Shown here one piece after another: positions 28,610 to 38,352 of a stretch of 64,000 nt of DNA; positions within the stretch are counted from its first letter, which is position 1; the number at the start of each line of letters is the position of its first letter. Origin of the DNA: Prochlorococcus sp. AG-418-D13 (GTDB taxonomy: Bacteria; Cyanobacteriota; Cyanobacteriia; PCC-6307; Cyanobiaceae). The notes below the pieces were generated by a model. The model was given only the letters and a program-made list of their open reading frames with translations. It had not been told where the DNA came from and ran no database searches. Location of the stretch: assembly GCA_003214315.1 (NCBI GenBank), contig QCLU01000001.1, forward strand, positions 124,001-188,000. The letters are read 5' to 3'. The position numbers and the translations under genes are program-made.

Positions 28610-31513
28610 TTATTTAAGAACTTTTTTAAGATATTTTGCTGTGTAGCTTGAGGGATGTTTTGCTACATCTTCAGGAATACCTTCTGCAATAATTTCTCCA
28701 CCTTTATCCCCTCCGTCGGGTCCTAAATCAATGATCCAATCAGAACATCTAATTACATCTAAGTTATGTTCAATAACAATTACAGAATTCCCTTTATCTA
28801 CCAAACGCTGTATCACGTCCATTAATTTATGAACATCATAAAAACTTAAACCTGTAGTTGGTTCATCAATCAAATATAAAGTTTTTCCAGTAGCCCTTTT
28901 TGATAATTCTGTAGCTAACTTAACTCTTTGAGCCTCTCCACCAGATAATGTAGGAGCTGGTTGACCTAATTTGACATATCCTAAGCCAACATCTACCAAT
29001 GTAGACAACCTATCAGCAGCTAAAGGTATGGCAGAAAAAGTTTCTGCGGCTTGTTCAACAGTCATCTCCAAAACATCAGATATATTGAAACCTTTATATT
29101 TAACTTGAAGAGTTTCCCTATTAAAACGTGCGCCTTTACATACTTCACATTGAACATACACATCAGGTAAAAAATTCATTTCAATAACATTAACTCCCTG
29201 GCCTTTACAAGCTTCGCATCTTCCTCCTTTCACGTTAAAACTAAATTGACCAGCTTGATAACCTCTCGCTTTTGCTTCTACTGTGGCAGTAAATATCTGT
29301 CTTATAGGGTCAAAAGCACCTGTATAGGTAGCAGGATTTGATCTTGGTGTTCTCCCTATTGGAGATTGATCAATAACAATAACTTTATCTATTGCTTTTA
29401 TACCCTTTAACTCTTTTACACCTCGAGGAAAAGGGACTTTTAATCCTAGAGAATTACATAATGCAGGGTGAAGTAATTCATTTATCAAGGTACTCTTCCC
29501 ACTACCACTTACACCAGTTACAGAAACTAATCTTCCTAAAGGAAATTCAACAGAGATATTTTTTAAATTATTTTTAGAACAATTATTTAAAATTAAACTT
29601 TTTTTTACGGATGATCTACGTTCTTTTGGAGTGGGAATCGACTTCCTGCCACTAAGATAAGCTCCAGTTAATGACCTGTCTGAGTTTATGACATCTTGAT
29701 AAGATCCTTTAGCAATAATTTCCCCACCATAAACTCCTGCACCTGGGCCAATATCTACTAAATAATCTGCCGATTTCATAGTATCTTCATCATGTTCAAC
29801 CACAACCAAAGTATTTCCCAAGTCTCTTAAGCTTTTTAATGTTTCTAATAATCTGTCATTGTCTCTCTGATGTAAACCAATACTAGGCTCATCTAATACA
29901 TATAAAACGCCAGTAAGTCCAGCTCCTATTTGTGTAGCCAATCTAATACGCTGAGCCTCACCACCAGACAAAGTCATGGCTGGTCTATCTAACGTCAAAT
30001 AATCTAAACCTACATTAATTAAAAACTTCAAACGTAAACGAATCTCCTTTAAAACCAACTCACCTATCTGCTTTTGTTTTTCTGATAAAGAAATATTTTC
30101 ATTATTAAGCTTACTTAATCCCATAATTCGTTCGATATGGGTTAATGTCTCAGAAACGCTTATAGAGGTTAAATCAGTTATGTTGTATGGGCCAAGTTTG
30201 ACTGCTAAAGCCTCAGGTCTTAATCTTTTACCCGAACATGTCTTACAAGGTACTAATTCTAAATATTTTTCTAACTTTTGTCTTACCGATTCTCCATTGG
30301 CTTCATTCAACTGCCTCTCTAATATTGGTAAAATTCCCTCAAAAGGTCTTTCAAAACCACTAGAAGTTTTGAAACGACTATCAGCTTGAATTAATATTGG
30401 TTTATCTGATCCATAAAGTAGTACTTTTTTTTGCAGATCACTTAAATCTTGCCAAGGAGTTTTTAGTTCAAAACCATACGCTTGACCTACAGAATATAGT
30501 AAAGAAAAATAATAGGTATTATCTTTTTCACTCCAAGGAGCTATTGCTGCATAAACAGGTAATGTTTTGTCTGGTATTACTCTGTCCGCAGTGAATTTTT
30601 TTAGATAACCAATTCCATGGCAATCTGGACATGCCCCATATGGACTGTTAAAAGAAAATAATCTTGGGGAAAGTTCCTCTACAATAGAACCATGAACGGG
30701 ACAAGCATAATTTTCTGAATATAATTTCTCTCTTTCTAAGTTAGGAGGTAGTTTTTCCCCTTTTTTAGGAACAACTTCTACGATTGCTAAACCATCGCCT
30801 CTTTTCAGACAAGTTTGCAAAGAATCATTCAATCTTTCTTGTATGCCTTCTCTCGCTATTAATCTATCAACTACGACCTCAATATTATGTATTTGATTTT
30901 TGTCTAATTCAATACTATCAGCAAGATCTCTTACCTCACCGTTAATTCTTACCCTAGCAAATCCCTCAGCGGCTAATCCACTTATTAATTTTGTGTGTGT
31001 ACCTTTCTTCCCCCTTACAACAGGTGCCAATAACTGGTACCTTGTCCCCTCTGGTAATAAAAGAATTTGATCAACCATTTCATCAATTGTTTGAGGCGCA
31101 ATTGGAATTCCACAGTGATGACAATGCGGCTCGCCGGCACGACCAAACAATAACCTTAAATAATCTTGTATCTCTGTTACTGTTCCAACTGTAGAACGAG
31201 GATTATGACTTGTAGATTTTTGATCAATTGAAATAGCAGGCGATAAGCCCTCAATATTATCAACATCTGGTTTATCTACTTGTCCCAAAAATTGTCTTGC
31301 ATATGCTGACAAACTCTCCACGTATCTTCTTTGTCCTTCAGCAAAAATCGTATCGAAAGCTAAAGAACTTTTTCCACTTCCACTGACACCAGTAAAAACT
31401 ATAAATTTATTCCTAGGTAAGGAAAGGTCAATATTTTTTAAATTATGCTGACGAGCGCCCCTAATATTGATCGAATCACCTTCCTCAAAAATATTATTAA
31501 TTTTTTTGACCAT
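28610..31513 (-). CDS. uvrA: UvrABC excision nuclease subunit A
   Basis: UvrA finds bulky DNA damage and loads UvrB. The 967-residue protein has two ABC ATPase halves: Walker A FTGVSGSGKSSLAFDTIF at 40-57 and a second GVSGSGKSTLINELL after residue 650. Each half also has the ABC signature, LSGGEAQRIRLA and LSGGEAQRVKLA. Zinc fingers are inserted in both halves, one around CHHCGIPI and a C-terminal one with GRCEACKGQG and CEVCKGARF. Length is normal. recN lies 53 bases upstream on the same strand, so the two DNA-repair genes may be co-transcribed. Confidence 0.98.
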   Translation of the reverse strand: MVKKINNIFEEGDSINIRGARQHNLKNIDLSLPRNKFIVFTGVSGSGKSSLAFDTIFAEGQRRYVESLSAYARQFLGQVDKPDVDNIEGLSPAISIDQKSTSHNPRSTVGTVTEIQDYLRLLFGRAGEPHCHHCGIPIAPQTIDEMVDQILLLPEGTRYQLLAPVVRGKKGTHTKLISGLAAEGFARVRINGEVRDLADSIELDKNQIHNIEVVVDRLIAREGIQERLNDSLQTCLKRGDGLAIVEVVPKKGEKLPPNLEREKLYSENYACPVHGSIVEELSPRLFSFNSPYGACPDCHGIGYLKKFTADRVIPDKTLPVYAAIAPWSEKDNTYYFSLLYSVGQAYGFELKTPWQDLSDLQKKVLLYGSDKPILIQADSRFKTSSGFERPFEGILPILERQLNEANGESVRQKLEKYLELVPCKTCSGKRLRPEALAVKLGPYNITDLTSISVSETLTHIERIMGLSKLNNENISLSEKQKQIGELVLKEIRLRLKFLINVGLDYLTLDRPAMTLSGGEAQRIRLATQIGAGLTGVLYVLDEPSIGLHQRDNDRLLETLKSLRDLGNTLVVVEHDEDTMKSADYLVDIGPGAGVYGGEIIAKGSYQDVINSDRSLTGAYLSGRKSIPTPKERRSSVKKSLILNNCSKNNLKNISVEFPLGRLVSVTGVSGSGKSTLINELLHPALCNSLGLKVPFPRGVKELKGIKAIDKVIVIDQSPIGRTPRSNPATYTGAFDPIRQIFTATVEAKARGYQAGQFSFNVKGGRCEACKGQGVNVIEMNFLPDVYVQCEVCKGARFNRETLQVKYKGFNISDVLEMTVEQAAETFSAIPLAADRLSTLVDVGLGYVKLGQPAPTLSGGEAQRVKLATELSKRATGKTLYLIDEPTTGLSFYDVHKLMDVIQRLVDKGNSVIVIEHNLDVIRCSDWIIDLGPDGGDKGGEIIAEGIPEDVAKHPSSYTAKYLKKVLK

Positions 31514-31566
31514 GTTTAAATCTATTTGTGATTTAAAAAAGTCATTATAGTGGAATTTTTTTAATT

Positions 31567-33246
31567 TTATGCAGCTTCCCTGTCAATAAGTCTAGAAGCG
31601 AAATCATTTGCTTCACCAAACCCTCCCCCAATAAGTTCTACTAATTCATTTTTTCTTTGTTTTTTTGTAGTTAATTTCAATATTGAAGTATAAGTAATTC
31701 CATTAATTACATTTTTAACAACTTTAAAGTGAGCTAATCCTCCAGCCGCTAAAAAAGGCTGATGGGTAATACATAAAACTTGTTGATCTTGAGATATATC
31801 TTTTATTAATCTAACCAAAGAAAATAAAGATTTACCACTTAAGCCATTATCAATTTCATCTAAAAAGAAAGTATTAGGTTTTTTAGAAATACTAGATTTT
31901 ATCGCTAATAAGAATCTTGACATTTCTCCACCAGAAATAACATTTGATAGAGGAGCAAGCTTCTGATCAGGATTAGCCGAAAACAAAAAATTTATATTGT
32001 CAATTCCATCAACAGAAGGCTGGCCTTCAGAAAATTGAATTGAAAAATTTGCATTTTCTAAACCTAAATTGCTTAAAATTAGCATTACTGAATTTTGCAA
32101 CTTTCTAGCAGTTTTTTTTCTTTCAGTAGATTGAATAACAAATAAATGATTTAAATTAGTTTGTAAATTTTCAATTTGAGCTTTAATCTTGCAAATCTCA
32201 TTACCTTGATCATTTTGTTGAAAATAAGTCTTTAATTGATCACGCTTTTCAATTAATTGAGATAACTCCAATGAAAAAGTTCTCTCCAAGTTTTTTAAAA
32301 AAAATAATCTTTTTTGTATTTCCGGAAGATTAGATTCATAATTTTCTATATCTTGCAAATATGAGTTTAAAACAAAAATTAAATCTTCAACATCAGCATA
32401 AATATTTAATAACTTCTCTCTAAATTTTTGAATCTTTAAATCGAAATCTGCTGTTTTATTCAAAATTTTTATTGATTGATTAATCAAAGACGTTACTGAT
32501 GGTTCATCATGACTAAAATTATTTAAAATTTCTAGTGATGATTTAATTGAATTATTAATTTCGAGATTATTTACCAGTTTATTTTCTAATACCTCTAATT
32601 CTAAAATTTCTTCACTGGAATTTAATTCAGCTTCTTCTAAACTCTTCAACATTTGTTTAATTATCAAGTTGTTTTTTTGTTGATTCCTAGAAGATTCTAT
32701 TTTTTCATTCATTAATCCTTTTAAAACTACACTTTCTCTCCATGTTTTTTTAATCCTTTCTCTAGTATCTTTCAATTCTTGAGAACATAAGTCATCAATA
32801 ATTAATCTTCTCTTTTCTAAAGAATCAAAGATAAAAGTATCAAACTGACCTGCGAAATCTATTAAAAATAGACCTAGTTTTTCTAATAATTGTTTATGAA
32901 TTGAGCAATTATTAAGGCTATATTTGGATAAAATTTTATTATTTTTTTTATATGATTTTCTTTTAATTTTTAGTTCTGAAGAATTTATTTCAAAGCCATT
33001 ACTAATTAACCAATTATTAATTTGGGAAGAAGAAGAAAATATTGCCTCAATAACGCAAAAATCTTTGCCTGGACGGATTAAATGTTTTAGAGGTATATTA
33101 GTTCCACCAAATAAAGCATTTAGGGAATCCAAAATTAGTGATTTTCCTGAACCTGAATCCCCAGTTATGATATTCAAACCTTTTTCGAAATTAATTTCTA
33201 TAATTTCTATTAAGGCAATGTTTTCTATTTTTAGTTGTATTAACAT
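31567..33246 (-). CDS. recN: DNA repair protein RecN
   Basis: RecN is an SMC-like ATPase that acts in double-strand break repair. The 559-residue protein begins MLIQLKIENIALIE and has Walker A ITGDSGSGKSLILDSL at 27-42. A long coiled-coil region spans about 150-390, rich in Glu, Lys, Leu and Asn. The C-terminal half-site has VISGGEMSRFLLAIKS (signature) and FFLDEIDNGLSG (Walker B), then CITHQPFLAA. Length is normal for RecN. It is divergent from the ABC1 kinase gene and upstream of uvrA on the same strand. Confidence 0.95.
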   Translation of the reverse strand: MLIQLKIENIALIEIIEINFEKGLNIITGDSGSGKSLILDSLNALFGGTNIPLKHLIRPGKDFCVIEAIFSSSSQINNWLISNGFEINSSELKIKRKSYKKNNKILSKYSLNNCSIHKQLLEKLGLFLIDFAGQFDTFIFDSLEKRRLIIDDLCSQELKDTRERIKKTWRESVVLKGLMNEKIESSRNQQKNNLIIKQMLKSLEEAELNSSEEILELEVLENKLVNNLEINNSIKSSLEILNNFSHDEPSVTSLINQSIKILNKTADFDLKIQKFREKLLNIYADVEDLIFVLNSYLQDIENYESNLPEIQKRLFFLKNLERTFSLELSQLIEKRDQLKTYFQQNDQGNEICKIKAQIENLQTNLNHLFVIQSTERKKTARKLQNSVMLILSNLGLENANFSIQFSEGQPSVDGIDNINFLFSANPDQKLAPLSNVISGGEMSRFLLAIKSSISKKPNTFFLDEIDNGLSGKSLFSLVRLIKDISQDQQVLCITHQPFLAAGGLAHFKVVKNVINGITYTSILKLTTKKQRKNELVELIGGGFGEANDFASRLIDREAA

Positions 33247-33315
33247 GATAAATCTTCCATATAAAAAAATTAACCTCTTTTTAAAAAAAATAAAGGGCTT
33301 TACATATATAAAGTT

Positions 33316-35172
33316 ATGAAAGAAGATTTTACTGATTTTATTGAGGTATCTGGTCTCTTAAATTATGATCCAGAAACAATTTCTAAAATTTACAAAAAAA
33401 ATCCTAAAAGACTTTTAAAAAGACTTTGGCAAACACTTATACCTATTTTTGCTTACATCTTTTCTGTTGGGTGGGATAAATTAACTGGAAGATTAACAAA
33501 TAAACAGCAAGCTAGATTTAGAGCAAGAGAATTAACAAATTTGTTAGTGGAACTTGGACCTGCATTTGTTAAAGCAGGTCAAGCTTTATCAACAAGACCA
33601 GATATAATTCCCGGGATTCTTCTAGAAGAATTATCAGAATTACAAGATCAACTGCCTGGGTTTAATGGAGATAAAGCAATGGAATTGATTGAAGAAGATT
33701 TAGGTTCTAAAATAGATGAGATTTTTTTAGAAATTGATAAAGAGCCAATCTCCGCTGCTTCTTTAGGGCAAGTTCATAAAGCTAAATTAAAAAATGAAGA
33801 GATCATTGCCGTAAAAGTACAACGGCCAGGTTTAAGAGAACAAATAACTTTAGATCTTTACATAGTGAGAAATATTGCTTATTGGCTAAAAAACAATATC
33901 GGATTAATAAGAAGTGATCTAGTTGCTTTGATTGATGAGTTAGGGAAGAGAGTTTTTGAAGAGATGGATTATTTAAACGAAGCTGCAAATGCAGAAAAAT
34001 TTAGAGATATGCATAAACATAACAAAATGATTGCCGTGCCAAAAATTTACAAAGAAATAACTTCAAGGAGAGTTTTAGCAATGGAATGGATAGACGGTAC
34101 AAAATTAACAAATTTAGAAGACGTAAAAAAATTGGGAATAAATCCTGATGAAATGATTGATATAGGGGTTCAGTGCAGTTTAGAACAGCTTTTAGAACAT
34201 GGTTTTTTTCATGCAGACCCACATCCAGGTAATTTATTAGCCTTGGAAGATGGCAGATTATGTTATCTAGATTTTGGAATGATGAGCGAAGTTTCCAGAG
34301 AATCTAGATCAGGATTAATTCAAGCAGTAGTACATTTAGTAAATAAAAACTTCGATAAATTATCTCAAGATTTCGTAAAATTAGGATTCTTATCAGAAGA
34401 AGTTAATCTAGAGCCCATTGTTCCAGCATTTCAAGATGTTTTCATTAACGCTGTTGAAAAAGGAGTTTCAAAGATGGATTTCAAGAGCGTTACAGATGAT
34501 ATGTCTGGTGTTATGTATAAATTCCCTTTCAGACTACCTCCATATTATGCACTTATAATTAGATCATTACTTACATTAGAAGGAATTGCTTTAAGCGTAG
34601 ATCCGAAGTTCAAAATATTAGGCGCAGCTTATCCATATTTTGCAAGAAGATTGATGGAAGACCCTGATCCACAATTAAGAGAAAGTCTTAAAGAAATGCT
34701 TTTTGATAATAAAAAATTTAAATGGGACCGTTTAGAAGATCTGCTTTCTAACGCTGCAAAACAAACAAATCTCGATTTAGAAAAACTTTTAGACGAGGTT
34801 ATCAATCTTCTCTTTTCTCCAAATGGAGGATTTCTTAGAAATGAGATAATTGAAAGTTTAACAAATCAAATAGATTTACTTAGTCTAAAAATATTGAAAA
34901 ATTTGAATAACTACCTTCCAAAATCTGTGAAATTAAATACGATCAACGAAAATAACAACTTAAATGACCTTGTAATGTATGTAGAACCATTGAAAAACTT
35001 TTTAGAGATTTTAAAAAAAGTTCCCGGCTATTCAATTGACATTTTTCTAAAAAGAGTTCCGAGACTTATTAATGAGCCATATACAAAAGAAATGGGTATA
35101 GAAATTGCAAAAAAAATAACTGAAAAAGGCATGGTTAGACTTGTTAAGATTGCCGCTGGTGCAAATATCTAA
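33316..35172 (+). CDS. ABC1/UbiB/ADCK-family atypical kinase
   Basis: The 618-residue protein has the ABC1 pattern: FVKAGQALSTRPD (the KxGQ motif), EPISAASLGQVHKAKL with the Ala-rich nucleotide loop, IAVKVQRPG with the ATP-site lysine, HADPHPGNLL and LDFGMM, which replaces the DFG motif. The C-terminal third lacks a known domain and may have an amphipathic or membrane-associated helix. In cyanobacteria and chloroplasts the family regulates prenylquinone and tocopherol metabolism; the specific role here is unknown. Its stop directly abuts the ATG of the DUF1400 gene, so the two are probably one operon with threonine synthase. Confidence 0.92.
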   Translation: MKEDFTDFIEVSGLLNYDPETISKIYKKNPKRLLKRLWQTLIPIFAYIFSVGWDKLTGRLTNKQQARFRARELTNLLVELGPAFVKAGQALSTRPDIIPGILLEELSELQDQLPGFNGDKAMELIEEDLGSKIDEIFLEIDKEPISAASLGQVHKAKLKNEEIIAVKVQRPGLREQITLDLYIVRNIAYWLKNNIGLIRSDLVALIDELGKRVFEEMDYLNEAANAEKFRDMHKHNKMIAVPKIYKEITSRRVLAMEWIDGTKLTNLEDVKKLGINPDEMIDIGVQCSLEQLLEHGFFHADPHPGNLLALEDGRLCYLDFGMMSEVSRESRSGLIQAVVHLVNKNFDKLSQDFVKLGFLSEEVNLEPIVPAFQDVFINAVEKGVSKMDFKSVTDDMSGVMYKFPFRLPPYYALIIRSLLTLEGIALSVDPKFKILGAAYPYFARRLMEDPDPQLRESLKEMLFDNKKFKWDRLEDLLSNAAKQTNLDLEKLLDEVINLLFSPNGGFLRNEIIESLTNQIDLLSLKILKNLNNYLPKSVKLNTINENNNLNDLVMYVEPLKNFLEILKKVPGYSIDIFLKRVPRLINEPYTKEMGIEIAKKITEKGMVRLVKIAAGANI

Positions 35173-35745
35173 ATGAAGGTTAATAAATTTTTAATATTTA
35201 AAATATTTTTTATTTTAATAAGTTTTCCGTTTTTTTTTAATGTTCCCAAAGCTAATGCTGCTGAAGAAATTAAAATTATATACAGTATCTTTTCCAGAAC
35301 AATTAAAGTAAATTCTTTAAAAACTTTTGCTAAAGAAGGTAAATCAACAAGAAAATTAAAAAAAATTTTAAAAGCTACCGGGTCTTCCGATAAAGACATT
35401 AGAACAGTTTTAAATAAAGATTTTGAAATTCCTATTACAATCGCAAGTAAGTTAGTATATTCTGAAATAGGAAACGTTTTTTTAACAAGACTTTCATCTA
35501 TTGTCCACCCACCCAGAGCAAACGATGAAAGAACAGGTATGTTAGCCCTTAGAGCAAGCGTAATTCAAGGAATTAACTTAGGAAATCAAAAAATAAATCT
35601 GATAAATTTTTTTGAGGCATATCCAACCAAAACTGTAATTTTAGATGTCAGCGCTTTGAGCAAAGTTATGAATAAAGTAGAATCAATTTCAGAATTATTA
35701 ACCTTTTTCACCAATTCTCCTCTAGAAAAAATCAAAAAAAATTAG
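35173..35745 (+). CDS. Exported DUF1400 domain protein
   Basis: The 190-residue protein has an N-terminal signal-like segment: basic start, hydrophobic stretch (FKIFFILISFPFFF) and a likely cleavage after NAAA-type residues (KANAAEE, about 29). The mature part matches the DUF1400 pattern that precedes alpha/beta hydrolase domains in cyanobacteria: IYSIFSRTIKVNSLKTFAKEG, then a run ending LTRLSSIVHPP, ALRASVIQGI and FFEAYPTKTVILDVSAL. The hydrolase itself is absent, so this is a stand-alone DUF1400 protein, probably periplasmic or lumenal. It begins on the base after the ABC1 kinase stop and ends 6 bases before thrC. Confidence 0.75.
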   Translation: MKVNKFLIFKIFFILISFPFFFNVPKANAAEEIKIIYSIFSRTIKVNSLKTFAKEGKSTRKLKKILKATGSSDKDIRTVLNKDFEIPITIASKLVYSEIGNVFLTRLSSIVHPPRANDERTGMLALRASVIQGINLGNQKINLINFFEAYPTKTVILDVSALSKVMNKVESISELLTFFTNSPLEKIKKN

Positions 35746-35751
35746 ACAACT

Positions 35752-36855
35752 ATGGTGTTATTAAATAAAATCAAAAATAAACTACGTATTAATTACAGAA
35801 AAAAAAGTTGGCCAGGTCTAATCGAAGCATACAAGCAATATCTCCCAGTTACAAAGAAAACTCCTATTGTTTCCCTCAATGAAGGAAATACCCCACTAAT
35901 TCTAAGCGAGTCAATTAGCAATTTAATTGGAAATGGGACAAAAGTTTTCTTAAAATATGATGGCCTTAATCCAACAGGATCTTTTAAAGATCGTGGAATG
36001 ACTATGGCAATTAGCAAAGCAAAAGAAGAAGGCCGTGAAGCAGTAATTTGTGCAAGTACTGGAAACACTTCTGCAGCTGCAGCTGCATATGCTTCTAGAG
36101 GAGGATTAAAACCTTATGTTCTAATCCCAGAAGGATTTGTTGCACAAGGAAAGCTTGCGCAAGCTTTAATGTATGGCGCTGAGATAATATCTATTAATGG
36201 AAACTTTGATAAAGCTCTTGAAATTGTTAGAGATTTATCCTCAGAACATCCTGTAGAACTTGTTAATTCTGTTAATCCATATCGTATACAAGGACAAAAG
36301 ACAGCAGCTTTTGAAATAGTTGATGACTTAGGTATTGCTCCTGATTGGCTTTGTATTCCAATGGGCAATGCAGGAAATATAACTGCTTACTGGATGGGAT
36401 TTAAAGAATATTCAAAAATAAAAAGAAATTCAAAATTACCAATTATGATGGGTTTTCAATCAGAAGGCTCTGCTCCATTAGTTAAAAATATAATAGTTAA
36501 AGATCCTGAAACAATTGCAACAGCAATAAGAATTGGGAATCCTGTAAATAGAGAAAAAGCAAAAAAAGTAAGAAAAGAAAGTAAAGGAGACTTTCAGTCA
36601 GTTACAGACGAAGAAATAATAAATGCTTATAAAATCCTGGCTAAAGAAGGAGTCTTTTGTGAACCTGCAAGTGCAGCATCTGTTGCAGGACTTATAAAAA
36701 ATAGAAATAGAATTCAGAAAGAATCTACAATTGTTTGTGTTCTTACTGGAAATGGCTTAAAAGATCCTGATTGCGCCATAAAAAACAATGAGGCTATTTT
36801 TAGGAAAAATATTGAACCTTCATTAAAAAATATAACTAAAATTTTAGGATATTAA
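35752..36855 (+). CDS. thrC: Threonine synthase
   Basis: ThrC converts O-phosphohomoserine to threonine with PLP. The 367-residue fold-type II protein has [14 protein letters not shown] at the substrate end, [11 protein letters not shown] with PLP-binding Lys79, [19 protein letters not shown] (phosphate loop and neighbouring helix) and [15 protein letters not shown]. Length fits the short bacterial class. The ATG at 35752 lies 6 bases after the DUF1400 stop. A weak hairpin, ACAAT with ATTGT, follows the stop at about 36855-36873. The next 338 bases are the candidate replication origin. Confidence 0.95.
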   Translation: MVLLNKIKNKLRINYRKKSWPGLIEAYKQYLPVTKKTPIVSLNEGNTPLILSESISNLIGNGTKVFLKYDGLNPTGSFKDRGMTMAISKAKEEGREAVICASTGNTSAAAAAYASRGGLKPYVLIPEGFVAQGKLAQALMYGAEIISINGNFDKALEIVRDLSSEHPVELVNSVNPYRIQGQKTAAFEIVDDLGIAPDWLCIPMGNAGNITAYWMGFKEYSKIKRNSKLPIMMGFQSEGSAPLVKNIIVKDPETIATAIRIGNPVNREKAKKVRKESKGDFQSVTDEEIINAYKILAKEGVFCEPASAASVAGLIKNRNRIQKESTIVCVLTGNGLKDPDCAIKNNEAIFRKNIEPSLKNITKILGY

Positions 36856-36894
36856 CAATCCAAAAAACATTGTGTCTGTGGAAAATTAATTAAA

Positions 36895-36911
36895 AACAAA
36901 CATCGTTTGTT
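36895..36911. repeat. Perfect 7-bp hairpin in the origin region
   Basis: AACAAAC (36895-36901) is followed by ATC and then GTTTGTT (36905-36911), a perfect 7-bp stem with a 3-base loop. Its 3' arm runs into the first TTTGTTGAA element. Confidence 0.6.
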
Positions 36912-36989
36912 GAAAATTACATAAAAAGTAATTCTATTTGTTGAATAGTTATTTCTTCATCCGAAAAATATAAATTTATTCAACAAATA
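36906..36989. repeat. Iteron-like TTTGTTGAA elements and 13-bp inverted repeat
   Basis: The 9-mer TTTGTTGAA occurs at 36906-36914 and 36937-36945, and inverted (TTCAACAAA) at 36979-36987. The last two lie inside a perfect 13-bp inverted repeat, TATTTGTTGAATA (36935-36947) and TATTCAACAAATA (36977-36989), with 29 bases between the arms. The two DnaA-type boxes flank the set on either side. Confidence 0.7.
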
Positions 36990-37193
36990 AAAAATTTTTT
37001 CCACATATATTAATCTTCGTAAAGTAAGTAGATAAGCTTGTAAATTTAAGAATTCCACAGTTCCCACAATAACTACTATTACTAAGTATTTATTTTATTA
37101 TTTATCTTATATTAGAAAAAAGAAGAAAAAATAATTTATTGAATTTAATTTGCGAAAAAAGTATATTGTATTTGTAAAAAGTCCCAAATTCCG

Positions 37194-38351
37194 ATGGATA
37201 TTATTTGTAATCAAAATGAATTAAATAATGCTATACAACTAGTGAGCAAAGCAGTTGCTACAAGACCAACGCATCCCATTCTTTCAAATATACTTTTAAC
37301 AGCTGACGAAGGAACCAATAAAATTAGCTTGACAGGATTTGACCTTAACTTAGGTATTCAAACTTCTTTTGATGGAACTGTCACAAATAGTGGAGCTATT
37401 ACTATACCTTCAAAACTTTTATCTGAAATAGTAAACAAACTACCCAATGAAACCCCTGTCTCTTTAGAAGTTGACGGGAATTCAGATAATATTTTAATAA
37501 AAAGTGATAGAGGTTCTTTTAATCTCAAAGGGATCCCCTCTGATGAATATCCTAATTTACCATTTGTTGAATGTGGTACTTCTTTGAATATTGATCCAAG
37601 TTCTTTTTTAAAAGCTTTAAAATCAACTATTTTTGCCAGTAGTAATGATGACTCAAAGCAATTACTCACAGGTGTCAATTTCTCATTCAAACCAAATTAT
37701 TTAGAGTCTGCTTCTACAGATGGTCATAGATTGGCTGTTGCTTTAATTGACAACGAGGAAAATATAGAAAATAAAGAAAACTTACCTTCAAATGATGGGG
37801 ACTTGTCAGTCACTATTCCAACTAGATCATTAAGAGAAATTGAAAAATTAGTATCTTTGAGAAGCTCAGAAAATTCAATAAAGCTTTTCTATGACAAAGG
37901 TCAGGTAGTATTTATTTCTTCTAATCAAATAATTACGACAAGAACCCTTGAAGGTACTTATCCTAATTATTCCCAATTAATTCCTGATAATTTTTCTAAG
38001 ATTCTGAATTTTAATACAAAAAAATTAATTGATGCATTAGAAAGAATTGCTGTTTTAGCTGATCAGCAAAGTAGTGTTGTCAAGATTAAATTAGATAATA
38101 CAGATTTAGCTTCTATAAGTGCAGATGCTCAAGATATTGGAAATGCAAATGAATTAATACCTGTTGCTTATTCTGGAGAAAATTTTGATATTGCATTTAA
38201 TGTTAGATATCTTTTAGAAGGTTTAAAAGTTATTCCTTCTGAAAATGTACTTTTAAAGTGTAATATTGCAACTACTCCAGCTGTTTTTGTACCAGAAGAT
38301 AATTTAAATTCTTTTACCTATCTAGTTATGCCCGTGCAGGTTCGTTCTTAA
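37194..38351 (+). CDS. dnaN: DNA polymerase III beta subunit (sliding clamp)
   Basis: DnaN forms the ring clamp that tethers the replicative polymerase. The 385-residue protein begins MDIICNQNELNNAIQLVSKAV and has three similar clamp domains, with TRPTHPILSNILL, LTGFDLNLGI, KGIPSDEYP, STDGHRLAV and LEGTYPNYSQLIP in the usual order. The C-terminus YLVMPVQVRS carries the conserved VMPVR-type end that binds partners. It is the first gene after the candidate origin. A PRC-barrel gene follows 1 base after the stop, then purL and purF. Confidence 0.98.
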   Translation: MDIICNQNELNNAIQLVSKAVATRPTHPILSNILLTADEGTNKISLTGFDLNLGIQTSFDGTVTNSGAITIPSKLLSEIVNKLPNETPVSLEVDGNSDNILIKSDRGSFNLKGIPSDEYPNLPFVECGTSLNIDPSSFLKALKSTIFASSNDDSKQLLTGVNFSFKPNYLESASTDGHRLAVALIDNEENIENKENLPSNDGDLSVTIPTRSLREIEKLVSLRSSENSIKLFYDKGQVVFISSNQIITTRTLEGTYPNYSQLIPDNFSKILNFNTKKLIDALERIAVLADQQSSVVKIKLDNTDLASISADAQDIGNANELIPVAYSGENFDIAFNVRYLLEGLKVIPSENVLLKCNIATTPAVFVPEDNLNSFTYLVMPVQVRS

Positions 38352-38352
38352 C

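Larger units (their letters stand above)
36856..37193. other. Candidate chromosomal replication origin (oriC) upstream of dnaN
   Basis: This is the only gene-free stretch above 300 bases. It lies directly before dnaN, where cyanobacterial origins are commonly found. Two perfect copies of the cyanobacterial DnaA-box form TTTTCCACA are present: reverse at 36877-36885 and forward at 36997-37005. A looser AATTCCACA lies at 37051-37059. Between the two perfect boxes are repeated TTTGTTGAA elements and inverted repeats. From about 37070 to 37190 the sequence is almost pure A/T, a candidate unwinding element. No dnaA gene is in the window, and no skew was computed, so the origin call is inferred from position and motifs. 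Confidence 0.72.

Noticed and set aside
36855-36873. Terminator after thrC (ACAAT with ATTGT)
   Set aside because: Five A/T-rich pairs, a long loop and no T-run; too weak to list as a terminator.
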